Assembly (NCBI GenBank): GCA_033297205.1
Contig: MU859080.1
Span: forward strand, 71,765-135,764
Length of the DNA: 64,000 bases
Source of the DNA: Pseudoneurospora amorphoporcata
Lineage: Eukaryota > Ascomycota > Sordariomycetes > Sordariales > Sordariaceae
Direction: 5' to 3'
How positions within the stretch are numbered: position 1 is the first letter of the stretch; each line of letters begins with the position of its first letter. The notes under the pieces are model-generated. The model ran no database searches, had not been told where the DNA came from, and saw only the letters and a program-made list of their open reading frames with translations. Below are positions 35,222 through 46,357 of the stretch, one piece after another. The translations under genes were made by a program, and so were the position numbers.

Positions 35222-36443
35222 TTACGCAGCCTTCTTCGCGAACTCGACCCTGAGAATCAAATGCCTGAAACCAAAACCGTCCATCTTGGCGCAAGCCTTG
35301 ACAGCGTCGCTGCGATCCGCAAAACTGATGAAGGCGAAGCCCTTGGCAAGACCCGTATCGCGATCCTTGGCAAGGAAGACACGAGTGACGCGACCGAACC
35401 GCTCGAACATATCGCGAAGCTCTTGTTCCTCGGCCATCTCGGAGACCTAAGCGTAGAAAGGATGTTAGCACGTATTATCCCGTTTAAAAACCCTCTCGTC
35501 GGAGGAAAACAGCTTTCGCCGCTCTTCCTCCCACTCATTCCTCCTTCTCCTCTTTTTCCTCTCTTCCTCCTCCTCCTCCTCCTTATCCTCCGGGAATCCA
35601 GGGCAAAACGTACGTTGGTGACTCTGAGAGTGGCGAGATCGTCGCGCTCGCCGTACTTGCCGCCCATCCTCTCTCCAGCAGCCGCAGCACCGCCAGCGCC
35701 ACGCAGCGCAGGTGGCACGTACGAGCCCTTCTTACCAGCACCCGCCGTGCCCTGGGAAGCGGCAGCAGCCTCGTCAGCAGCAGAAGCGGCGACGTCGGCG
35801 GCAGCGCCGGCCTCGCCGATGGGGGCCATGGTGTCCTTGTAGGGACAGCGGGCGGTGAAATGCTCGCCGTTGCAGATACGGCACTTGACCTTCTTGTCCT
35901 TCAGCTTGTCCTTCATGGCCTGGGCGTTGGGGTCCTTGCTCTCGTCCTTGGCGTCCTGGCGCCAGTTGAAGGAAGGCTTGAAGATGATGTTCTCGCCGAC
36001 CGAGGTGGTGTCGGGGGCCGGGCCGGCGCCGTCTTTGGCGCTGAGGCCGAACTTGGCCCATGACTTGCGATCGGCGACGCGGGGGTTGACGACCTCGCGG
36101 TGGGTGATGTAGCGGATGCGTCGTGTGGTCTTGACCTTCTGGCCGTTGTCGTTCAGGCGGTACTCGATGATGGTCGTGCTGCCATCCTTGTTGGTGATCT
36201 TCTGGGGGGGCGGGAGTTCGGTGGAGGTCTCCTCGAGCTCGTCATCGTCGGCCCAGTCGTGCCTGTATGGTTGCGAACTATGTTAAACTATTGTTCTCCG
36301 ACAAATCAAACGCACACGTGTTGGGTTGTGAAAGCACGCCCGGAAAATGGCGATCGGGGAAATCGGGGGCGTGGATGCGGACGGGCAATTAATTGCTGTC
36401 GATGGAAACGGAGGAGAACTGACTTCTGTTGGAGGGTAGCCAT
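35222..36443 (-). CDS. tif35: Translation initiation factor eIF3 subunit g (TIF35)
   Basis: Exons 36443-36424 (20 nt), 36262-35614 and 35446-35222 give 297 residues, typical of eIF3g. The subunit belongs to cytosolic eIF3 and helps 40S scanning. The N-terminus has HDWADDDELEE and the family block TTIIEYRLNDNGQKVKTTRR. A CCHC zinc knuckle (CRICNGEHFTARCPYK) sits near residue 146. An Ala/Gly-rich linker follows, and the C-terminal RRM has RNP2-like LRVTNVSE and RNP1-like KGFAFISF, ending RVEFAKKAA. Intron 1 uses donor GTCAGT; intron 2 (167 nt) is purine-rich on the coding strand and splits the RRM right after LRVTN. Reading through intron 2 destroys the RRM, which supports the splice. Confidence 0.94.
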
Positions 36444-37688
36444 CTTGAGAGTATGTGATTAATTTGATTCCGCTGGTTCGGCCTGTCTGGTGATGGGTGC
36501 GGTGGATGGCAGAAATGGCCGTGGGTTGTCGTCGCGATGGGTTGACGTTGCTCTGGTTTGGCGGCGATTTTTGGTGGGGCTTAAAGTTTGAAAAGCCAGG
36601 GCAGTTTTCCCCCCCGAATTTTTGGAGGTTCGAATTTTTGGATATTTGAGTGTGGGGCAAAAATTGTCCCGCTGACTCGGCTTTTGCTCAGTAAATCACC
36701 CTGTTTGGCAGCTAACACTGCTGTACTCTATGAACAATATCAAGGCACCAGATTTACAAACAAGATTCAATACGATTCCCTACAGATGCAGCTTCTTTGA
36801 CAAAGCAGGACTGGTCGCATCCAGGCGTTGAGAGCTTTTGCCCCTTCCTTCATTATCCGTTCGCTTTGGGTGCTCCGCATCCATTAGTGGGGCATCACAG
36901 GCACACAACCCTAACCCGGACGTTGCGCTTCCAGGGACAGGCCGCCGCAAAATGGGAGCTCCCGTCGAGTGCCCGACTCTCATGGACACCACCATTCGCA
37001 CCTTGGCTCAGTTGGTTACAAAGTCGACGGCCAGCACTCTTTTCGGATTTGTTTCAGATTTCTCCAAGAACTCTTATTTGATCACACTAAACTCGCTGGT
37101 ATTTAGCTTGGCCGCGGATCCTGCCGGGCATCAGCTCTCTTCTGACATTGTGACGGAACTACCGAGCTCCTTCCTCTGACTGGAAATCGAAAACCACCCC
37201 GCCCTTGCCCACCAAAAGCAAGTCCCTTCACCTCCTCAATTATTCACCTACATAACGCAAGTAGGTACCCCAAAATTACATAATACAAGGTATATGGTAA
37301 AAGACAGAACCCGCACCAAATCAACTTGACAAAGGAGATCGTTCACACGTTACGTTGCGGACGTCGCCGGTGGTATAAATGTACCCTCATCACCTGGGTA
37401 TCTGGTACCTTGCTGCTGCATTCTTATTCCACCCATCTAACCGGTATCTTCTTTTTTGATTGAACCCGACCTTGACAAAATAGAGACAAAGGAAATGGTA
37501 ACGGAATCAATCGTCGGTTTGGCGACGGTTTATCTCTAGGAGTTGAATCCCCAGACGCCCTTCGCTCTGCAAGTATTGTTGCCGAAAAATATTCGGAAGC
37601 TTCACTTGTCATGTTGCCCAGACGTCCAGAAAATGGCGATGCGTAGGGTGACAATATGGCACCAGATATGAGCAATCAAGGTCACAGC
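36444..37688. other. eIF3g promoter and 3' flank of the PH-domain gene
   Basis: 1.2 kb. Unsupported ORFs of 113 plus-strand codons (36838-37179) and 84 minus-strand codons (37424-37675) are present; the latter could be part of an alternative end of the PH gene. Confidence 0.5.
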
Positions 37689-40082
37689 TCAAGGTGAAGC
37701 CGCTGACTGACAGACCTGAAGCGATGATTTTCTCGGGATCGGAGGAAGGGCACGGTTCGGCGGGGGTGCAGGCGGAGGGCCTTCTGCCAGCTGTGTCATA
37801 CTCCGTCGCGAACCCAAGCCGTGGGCAACCGACATCGACCTAAAATGTGGCCCTGGTCTCGATCCCTGCTTCGAAAGCGAAGTTGAAGATATCTGAGGAA
37901 GATCACCGAGGTGGTCACCGAGGTCACTCAGATCGAGAAAACTGTGGCCAGGTTCGGTTGACCTCTCTGACAGCTGAGACTGCAGACTAAATCTTCTATC
38001 GACGCGTTTTGTTGGGCTACCCGGGTAGTCGCCGATAGATGAAGTGGACCTAAGCATGTCTTGGAAAGTCACTGATGTCGCAGGAATCGCCGATGAGCTG
38101 CCATCGGCCTGCAAATAACCCGACCTCTTTTCAGAGCTACCGTGTGTGACAGGCTGCGTGGGAGAGAGGTTTTCCCAGTCCTCACGGCTGTCAGAGTATT
38201 GCTTGGTTGCGTCTGGCAATCCCCAAGACGAGAAGAGTGACTCCGCCTCTGGTGCTGTTTCAACTGTTACGTCGATTGGAATACCGTTTTCATCAAGCGG
38301 CGACGCAGGTGACGGTTGATCCTCCACGAAAGACAGCGGGCGTGAGTTGAGGCAGAGAGCCGAGGGCGGCGGTCTTCGTGAACCGCCGCGAATCTGAGAA
38401 GGTAGCGGTGGGGGCGGAGAGGATGGTTCAGCTTCCTCTTCCGGAAGAGATTTTGTTGACCTAGCGAGCGAATAACGCTTACTGGATCGTTTGCTAGAGC
38501 TTGAAGGGCTGCTGGGATCGAAATTCCACGCACTCGAACCCGAAAGAGGCCGAGAGGTGGCCAGACGCATTTCGAGGAGATGATTCATCGTCTGAAGTGA
38601 CTGTCTTCTGTCATTAATTGCCGATGCATTTGGTCTTGGTCGCGGTCGGGGTTGGTCATCGAGGGCGGTGAGCTCTGGTATGGAGTCCTGAAGGCTTGCA
38701 AAAGAGTCGCGGACAGGCGAGCATGCCGGTGATGACCCAGCTGATGTGAGGACTGTACGCTGACCGGACGACAGATATGAAAACCGCTGGGTACTATCCC
38801 TAAGTCCGTCTAGCTGTCTACCATCGTGGGAGATCACGCTAGCGGTGGACGCGGCCTCGTCAAAGGACTGACCTCGTGTCCCCTCAGCATCAGCGAAGTC
38901 CATGTTGATATCCGGATTCGAAGTGCTATGGCGTTCGTCCCACGACTCATGAGATGTGGCTCTACCATAATCGCCAACTACCAAGGTTCTTTGGCTTGTC
39001 TGGCTTCGAAGCTCTGAAGCCTCAATATCAATATTCGTGTTTCCTGTCTCGGAAAGCTTCTTCCTTCCTCCGAGGCCTTCGATTGCGCTTCTAAGCGTGG
39101 CCAGCCAACTCTCCATATCGGCTGCATTCTCGAATACCATCAACAGATTGGAGGCCTGTCTTTTGTCCTGGCCCCGAAAGGGTAGTCGCGCAAGCAATGA
39201 GGTGGCGTGAGATGCCGGGGCGGCATGATCCAAATCGGCCGTGGCGGTTATCTGCAACACCCAGTGACGTCCTGGAATAACATCGCTCACAAAGGCAGCT
39301 GAGTCCTTTCCCAGCGGCAAGACCTTCTCCGGCAGACGATCCAAAGGCCCATCCCCGGTGTACTGGAGCAAGTATCCCGAAATAAGCACGAAAAACTTGG
39401 TCGTCCAGTCTAATCTCAGGGCAACTGATCCAGAGGTATTGCGGCGGTGCCTCCTCCTCCCTCTGTCGAACCTGTCAGCTCCTGCTGTCGACGGAGCTGC
39501 CCCATCTGCGGCTGTCGTCGAGCCTGATCCGAAAGCGTCGCCAATCGAGAAGATGCCCTTATGCTGATGCAGCCTGAGTATAGCCTCAGCTGAAGCGGTA
39601 CAGGCTGGAAGACGAGCTTGCTTGATGGCCTGGGGATAAACTTGGCAAAGTGTTGGTGGATCCCAAGCAGCTAGGGATCCCCTTGATGCTCTAGGCGATG
39701 CGTGTCCACGCACATTGCTTGCTGATTTCTTGTCTTTCAAAGTCGGGCCCGGGAAGGTAGGCGTGAGAGGGGATCCGGACCCAGATAACGTCACCTCGGA
39801 CCGCTGGGCATGACCGTGGCTGTGATGCAGTCCATACGGCCAGTGGCTGACACTGGCGATGGAGGCGCGCAGACCTCCGGATCTCGTTTGCGTTTCTCTG
39901 GGGGCGACAGTCGACATTCGTTCCGCTTCGGTGGCTGATCTGTTTCTGTGAAACAAGTTCCTCAATCCAAGCTTCGAGTCCCTCTTATTTAACCTGCTGC
40001 CCGCCTCCTGCCGTGAGGGTACCCCTTCGACGTCCTCCCCTTGGTCATGATAATGATGATGATGATGATGTGGCTCAGACAT
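37689..40082 (-). CDS. PH-domain protein, 797 aa, otherwise disordered
   Basis: A single long frame from the ATG at 40082 (MSEPHHHHHHYHDQGEDVEG); the frame stays open six codons further upstream but without an ATG. The N-terminal 200 residues are basic and Ser/His-rich. A PH-like domain occupies about residues 205-345 (VALRLDWTTKFFVLISGYLL through ENAADMESWLATLRSAIEGL), suggesting binding to membrane phosphoinositides. The rest is Ser/Pro-rich with SPPPPLPSQ and PPPAPPPNRALPPIP, possible SH3 targets, as in fungal cortical or signalling adaptors. The 3' end is uncertain: the frame stops after LQVCQSAASP, but a donor-like GTCTGT lies at LQ|V and a downstream acceptor could replace the last ten residues. 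Function unknown. An acceptor-like CCGCAG just before the ATG suggests a leader intron. Confidence 0.8.
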   Translation of the reverse strand: MSEPHHHHHHYHDQGEDVEGVPSRQEAGSRLNKRDSKLGLRNLFHRNRSATEAERMSTVAPRETQTRSGGLRASIASVSHWPYGLHHSHGHAQRSEVTLSGSGSPLTPTFPGPTLKDKKSASNVRGHASPRASRGSLAAWDPPTLCQVYPQAIKQARLPACTASAEAILRLHQHKGIFSIGDAFGSGSTTAADGAAPSTAGADRFDRGRRRHRRNTSGSVALRLDWTTKFFVLISGYLLQYTGDGPLDRLPEKVLPLGKDSAAFVSDVIPGRHWVLQITATADLDHAAPASHATSLLARLPFRGQDKRQASNLLMVFENAADMESWLATLRSAIEGLGGRKKLSETGNTNIDIEASELRSQTSQRTLVVGDYGRATSHESWDERHSTSNPDINMDFADAEGTRGQSFDEAASTASVISHDGRQLDGLRDSTQRFSYLSSGQRTVLTSAGSSPACSPVRDSFASLQDSIPELTALDDQPRPRPRPNASAINDRRQSLQTMNHLLEMRLATSRPLSGSSAWNFDPSSPSSSSKRSSKRYSLARSTKSLPEEEAEPSSPPPPLPSQIRGGSRRPPPSALCLNSRPLSFVEDQPSPASPLDENGIPIDVTVETAPEAESLFSSWGLPDATKQYSDSREDWENLSPTQPVTHGSSEKRSGYLQADGSSSAIPATSVTFQDMLRSTSSIGDYPGSPTKRVDRRFSLQSQLSERSTEPGHSFLDLSDLGDHLGDLPQISSTSLSKQGSRPGPHFRSMSVAHGLGSRRSMTQLAEGPPPAPPPNRALPPIPRKSSLQVCQSAASP

Positions 40083-43000
40083 CGCTGCGGAGGGAGCCAA
40101 CCCTGGCGGTGTCAGGTCCTGAATATGTGGTTCGGTATGCGGTGACGATCAGGGCGCAAAAGTTCCTGGCACTCACCGCCACACAAGGGACAGCACGCTG
40201 GCGCTGCGATGATGTGGTGGTGGTTGAGAGTGAAAAGAATGCTGGTTGGATGTACCCATGCAGGGCAATGGGAATCGATGGTTGTTGTCAAATTCCTTCC
40301 TTTGTTGCTTGAAGAAAAAAAATGAGTGCAAGGTGCCGTGAGGTGGGCTTGTAAAAGGGAGGACCAAAAGGTCGGGTTGGGGGACGGATGACGGGGGACT
40401 GGGATCGGTCAGAATCGAAGAGGATATCCAGCCGTAGTAGTAATAATAAACATGGGGATCTGTTGGATACGACAATGAGAACCTGGACGATGGGAATCCG
40501 GGGCGTCAAATCCAGGCGCGAGAAGATTTCCCAAATCTGAAAGCGGAAGGCCAAGATTGGAAATCAGGTGGGAAAAAGTTTGGTTCGATGGGTATCTATG
40601 GGTCAAGATGGGGCGGGTTCCCTGTATATGGACGGGTCGTCTACCAGGGAGGAACGATGGCCTCAGTGTTACCAACAAAAGCAAAAAAAAAAAAGAGAGC
40701 AAGTAGACTACCTTGTAGGTACCAGTTAGTAGGTAAAGCTGGCGGCAGGCGCGTTCCCCGGCAAGAGTCGAGACTGGACAGGACTGGACAGGTCGGCGGA
40801 AATTATATTTGACAGGACAGGCCCAACCAAACAGCCAAATTATACGTCAGAGAGATCGGAAAGAGCAGCTCGGCGCGTGAAGGGGGTCCCAGTTCGGAAC
40901 GTCCACTGGCGGATGGACGAGGATTCAGGCCCAGACGGCCGTTCAGCATATTAATTGAAAGATTCCTCTTGGGACGACAGGGAAACCACAGGGACTGGTG
41001 CTATTCCAGGGCATGTCGGGTAAAAGCTAAGGTAATTACCTTTTTTACACATGCAGACAATCCAATGTTGGGTCTAATGCTGGCTCCCATGGCCTGGAGA
41101 TGGGCTAGTGGGGCTCCATTCCCGCCATGTGCAACAATGGGCCTTGGGACTGAACGACACGAACGACTCGACATTTCCCAGGCATGCAGTCGTGGGATTG
41201 GCGTCTCTGAATGGTAGGCTGAGATGCGGGCCAGGGGTCGTGATCGTGACATGTCGGGAGATTTCACAAAGTCACTGATTCACTGATTCCTCGCAGCCAA
41301 CAGCCACCCTGGCCGATCATGTGCTCTAGACATTACAATGGACGTTAGGCGCTTCTCTAGTCTCTACAGCTTTGTCTTGTGAGCTGATGTCCTCTCGTTC
41401 CGGCCTCGGGTGCTTGGAAGCATTGTGTGTCTAATTTCAGCGCGCTAACAGGACGGGCCGTTAGGCGTTGAGATGACAGTACAAGCCGAATTCTAAGACA
41501 TTAAGTGGAAAACACCGTTCGCAACTCATCCCAACCTCGGGAACCATACATATGCACCTCTAACCCCGGGAGCACTACATATCAATACTGTACTGCGTTA
41601 CGTACACAAGGTCGGGCAAGGTGAAAATTTGCACGCCTGAGATTTTCTCATCATGCAGTCCGAGTCCCGTCTACTAATCAAAAGCCTTGCAGGAGAGAAG
41701 CAACGAGGCAGTCGCGAACCATAAAATCACGGTTCCATTGCCAAAAAGTTGAAAAGGAATGGGATGCCTGTCATTGATAAATATGGGGCAGCATCCACTG
41801 GTGGACAAGGGCCAAGAGCGAGGAAGCCCCTGACGCCCAGCGAATGCGTATTCAACAAAGGTGGCATTTGAGTGGGGTCCACGATTTTTCGGCATCGTGA
41901 ATCCACACCCAATACCACCGGCGTGTCCTGTCATTCTAACTTCGGCCCAGGTCCCGCCCTACGGATCATATCGATCATCATTCTCCAAAGTTGCAAGTTG
42001 CGACCTGAATCCATCCCGAATTCCATCTGCCGTGCTTCAAACACCAGGTTGGGCATCAGATCTGGCCCCTGGTGATGAAGATCTGCTGCCCCGTATACCC
42101 CATCCATTGACATGTTTGATGGGCCAGTCGGCTGAAGAAGCAAAAGACGGCAGTTCCAAGTCGGCAACGGCTAAGTAAGTAATGATACGGGCGCCTGTTC
42201 TTCTGGGTAGGAGCCAGTTGAAGTCGTTCGCCAGATTAACCTTCATTTCCTGCCCTCCCGCTGCCCCCCGTATCCTCCTCTCAGAGTGTTCCCCCCACTC
42301 CCCATCATCACCACCGTCATCGCACAAGGAAACATGAAATTTCAGCCGTCCTCGCGTCTGATGGAAACACAAGTCTCGGCTAGCCACATTCCCCCACTGA
42401 GGTTGAGGCTTGCCAGCGGCACCTTTCCCATCTCAAAAGGTCCTCACCTCCAGCCCTGGCTCGAATAACGAAAACCTCAGCGCAGTAAATTTCACCACTA
42501 ATATAGCGGTTGATTACGCAAGCAAACATTACCTACCTAATCTTCGACTTATATACGATGCAGAATATCAGCCGATCAGAGATTGGCATCTGGTTCGTCA
42601 TGGTTCCAAAAGCATGGAACAGCACGCAAACTGGATACCAACTACCCGCTACATTGTTCGGATGAACACCTGCCTGCTGCTGAAAGCGGGAGAACAGTCT
42701 TGGGGTCGTTGGTGATAGCAGTCGCATCCAGACCAACCATCACCAACTCCAAAACACCGGTCCACCAACGCATCATCTTGCCAACACAAGCATCTTCCCA
42801 GTTGCAAGACAAAAATCCCCGATTATTGAACGTTGTACCACCAAACTGGGAAACCAAAGTCATCCCACGTTTCTTTGGCGCATCATGATACGACCACCAC
42901 CCTCTCCCGGGTTACACAGATGATGCCACGACCCTTTCAACACCTGCTGCACATCAGCTTTCTGAGACCTTCAGATTCTCGGGCGCAGGCGGTACGTCCG

Positions 43001-45067
43001 TAAAGGCGATGAAAATAGCAGTTCCTGTCAAGCCACGCATGGTCCTCTCCTCATGGCAAGCCGACGGAGGCGTTCACGGCGAGCAAATCATGTATAACGG
43101 CATGGCTTCTCCCCACTTCGTTGAAACTTCTCTGCTTTCCATCGGATGGCTACAGGTTTGGCGGGTGGGAGCTTCCCAGTTCGAGATCCCCCTACTTGAC
43201 CGGATACCACTCGAAACACGCGGCCGTTTTTGAGTTCCCAACTTCCAACACCATCATGGCACAGAGTAATTGGAATGCTAGACTATCTACCTACCTCTAC
43301 GTAAGCATCGCCAACACCAACAGTTTATCACTCACAGCCGATACCAACAGCATGCACACTGGACATTTAATTACGCTCGGGATGCCACCCCTCTTCACGA
43401 CTCGTAACTTCTGTTCCTGCATTAGCGCATTCTTCTTCCCGTTTCCGGGCAGCCATCAGCACATCCCGTCAATTTGATGACTCCCAACATCTTACCCCGT
43501 TCATCCTATTGGAAAACAGAAACCACCTGATTGATATGCGTGCCACCGCTCTACCTCGTGAAGATGGCCTACCAGCATCTCGACTCGTCCAGGCAAGCTG
43601 CAATGCAGAGAAGGGAGCAGCATGACGGCCGAAATATTTGTATCACCAGAAATGAGGGGTTTGTCCTCCCATCCCCCCATTCCCCTATGCCCTATGTCAC
43701 ACACAATCTCTCCCAACAGACTCCTCCGTGCCTCGAGATGGGAAAGCCCATATTTGATGATGACCTATCCCGTGCCATTGGGACGGTACGTTATGTATTT
43801 GACCGCCATGTTCGCAAGCCCTGAACAGGACCGTCACACATAATTTCAGGGACGAAGCGAGGGAGAGCGTGACCTTATTCCCACTTACCACCAACTCTAC
43901 AAAAGTGAGTCCACGATGTGTCGCCGCCCGTCTAGTTGGCACCAACAACTCACCAAGAAACACCAAACACCAAACACAAGCATAAAGCACCTACCCACCC
44001 TCAGCACACTTTACAGTTATGCCGTACTACTACAGATTCATACTACATAGCCAAGTTTGAGGATTTACACAGTCCCCCTTCCCAGCTCAGCAAGCAAGGC
44101 AAGCTCAGCTTTCATTCGTTCGGGTCCCTTGAGTCCTTGGCATTTTCCGTCGGTATCTCCTAGCGTGGTACTTGCGGCGATGATCAGCATCAGCTCACAC
44201 GTGTGCCAGCGGGAGTGGGCCACAGGGCCACAGGTACGTAGCCACAAGTCACAGGTCACCATGGCCACGGCATAAGCAACGGTGCACTTGGGCAGTGATA
44301 GTGTACCAGCGGACGAGAACGAGAATTGAGAAACACAAAAGGTGTGTTCTCGTGCAATATGAGAAACAGAAAGGCTTATACCGCACGTGTGCGGCGTGGG
44401 TGTGAGTAGGAAACTAACCGGAACCCAAACGGCCGAAAGTGGAGCTCCGAAACCCGACAGGGAGGGTCAACGCCAAGGCCGTATCGGAGGGGTGTCCACA
44501 TCGTCCAACATTGAATTCGGTTTCCGGATTGGGTCGTGTCCGACATGTTTGCTCTGTGAATACCACGAAGGGTTCGAGATGGCAGCTTCGAGAACGATGT
44601 TTGGTAAGAGCTACTACTAACAAGCCAAAGCCAGTGCAGGGCATCTCTCTTCCTGGTTTTGCAACGGGTAGTGAAAACAAGCCCCGACGAACATTCAGCA
44701 GTTACAAAACAAAAAGTGGGCATAATAAGACCTTTTGAGCTGTGGAAGTTGGAAAGACTGGATGCTATATGACGAGCGAGGTTATAACAGCATAAATATG
44801 TACTCTGAATAGAAGAGACGAAACGGACTTGAAAAAGTGGGCACGTTGCCATAGTTCAGGCGTTTCCGGCAGAGAAATGATGCCACCGTCGGGGATTTGG
44901 GAGGAGTAATGAACGCCTGGTTCGTCCTGACATCCTCACCATCCATCACATACCACGCCTCTCATCAAAGTCCGTGGAGCAGGACACACCTACCTACCTA
45001 CCAATCATGCTAACTCTCCCAAGTACTTGACCTCACCTACCCACCCAGCACTCACTCACTCACTAAT
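40083..45067. other. 5-kb stretch without a supported gene
   Basis: Includes the PH gene leader and promoter and the 3' flank of the L2HGDH gene. ORFs reach 158 codons but none shows a domain, signal peptide or convincing exon structure. No tRNA or repeat family was recognised. An undetected short or non-coding gene remains possible. Confidence 0.45.
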
Positions 45068-46357
45068 TCACCCATACAACAACCCTTCCACCTTCTCCGC
45101 AATAGCCAGCGAGCTCGTCAACCCAGGACTCTCAATGTTCAACAAGTTCACCCACCCCTCATACCCTTCCTCCTTCCTAATCACAAAGTCCACAAACCCC
45201 TTGCCCTGCACCACCGCGCCCGCCTTGCCCAGCTTCGGCCTGATCCCCGCATAGTCCGGCTGCAGCTGCGTCTCGTCCAAGTCCGGCAGGTACTTTTTCA
45301 CTGCTTCGATCGCCTCCGGCAACCTAGCCGAGTTGACAGCCAAGTCTTTGGGGGAATCAACCCACTCCACGTCTGGGCCGAACTTGATTCGACCGGCCAG
45401 GTCGAGCGTTAAATGTGTACCGAGGCCGCCGGCGCCCGGTTCGGGGGCGGGGTAGATGAGGGTTGAGACTTTGGGGATGGAGGCAGGATAGGAGAAGTAG
45501 TTGCCCTTGGCGTAAAACATTTGTTTGTGTTGGTGGGCAGGAACGATCATGTTGTGAATGTCCACGGCTCCCAAGCCGGCAGAGTTGATGATGGTTTGGG
45601 CGATGATGGTCGAGCATTCACCGGTGGTGGTGTCGCGGACTGTGAGTTCCCACCCTTCACTTCCGGGAGTCTTTCCGAGGGGCCGAATAGCCGTGACGGC
45701 GCTGGCAAGCGCAACCATCCCGCCTGCTTCTTCGAGCCGGCCCTGGAGACAGACCATCAGGGAATGAGAATCAACAATGCCTGTTGTAGGGGATTCAAGA
45801 ATCCCAGTCTCAGCCCGCACCGCCGGCTCCCGACGCTGCGCTTCCTCGCGCGACACCCAGCGCACGGGCACGTTGATATCGTTGACGCAGAAGTCGTGAA
45901 TACGCTGGAGGGCCTCGCGCTGGGCTTGGTTTTGGGCAACGATCCATTTGCCCACGCGTTTATGAGGGACTGAGTGCTTCTCGCAGAGCTCGTACAGCAA
46001 GTTCTTGCCCCGGATACAGAGCTCCGTCTTGAGCGTGCCGGCGCCGTAGTAGATGCCGGCATGGATCACTTCGCTGTTGCGAGAGGAGGTCTCGGTGCCG
46101 ACGGCTGGGTGGCGCTCCAGGAGGAGGGTGGAGGGTGAGGAAGAGCGCCGAGAGAGTTGTTGCGCGATGGCGAGGCCGACTACGCCACCACCTATTACGG
46201 CGTGGGTGAAGTCGGCGTTGGAGGCGGAAGTGTGGGAGAATGGACGGAAACTGCCATCAGTCCGTGTTATCGATGTGAGTGATGACGTAGCTGCATTTCG
46301 TAATGTTGCTGTTGCTGCTGTGGCGAGTCGACCTCTCTGTGTGAGGATGAGTGACAT
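45068..46357 (-). CDS. L-2-hydroxyglutarate dehydrogenase, mitochondrial (FAD-dependent)
   Basis: A single exon of 429 residues. The enzyme oxidises L-2-hydroxyglutarate to 2-oxoglutarate, removing a side product of malate dehydrogenase. Residues 1-45 are Arg/Ser/Thr-rich without acidic residues except one Asp, as in a mitochondrial presequence. The FAD-binding motif AVIGGGVVGLAIAQQLSRR starts near residue 53. Family landmarks follow: SSRNSEVIHAGIYYGAGTLK, GILESPTTGIVDSHSLMVCL, INSAGLGA, FYAKGNYFSY, and the C-terminal PDYAGIRPKL and NIESPGLTSSLAIAE. Length matches the DAO-family L2HGDH group. It shares a 1.66-kb intergenic region with the divergent coiled-coil gene. Confidence 0.93.
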   Translation of the reverse strand: MSLILTQRGRLATAATATLRNAATSSLTSITRTDGSFRPFSHTSASNADFTHAVIGGGVVGLAIAQQLSRRSSSPSTLLLERHPAVGTETSSRNSEVIHAGIYYGAGTLKTELCIRGKNLLYELCEKHSVPHKRVGKWIVAQNQAQREALQRIHDFCVNDINVPVRWVSREEAQRREPAVRAETGILESPTTGIVDSHSLMVCLQGRLEEAGGMVALASAVTAIRPLGKTPGSEGWELTVRDTTTGECSTIIAQTIINSAGLGAVDIHNMIVPAHQHKQMFYAKGNYFSYPASIPKVSTLIYPAPEPGAGGLGTHLTLDLAGRIKFGPDVEWVDSPKDLAVNSARLPEAIEAVKKYLPDLDETQLQPDYAGIRPKLGKAGAVVQGKGFVDFVIRKEEGYEGWVNLLNIESPGLTSSLAIAEKVEGLLYG

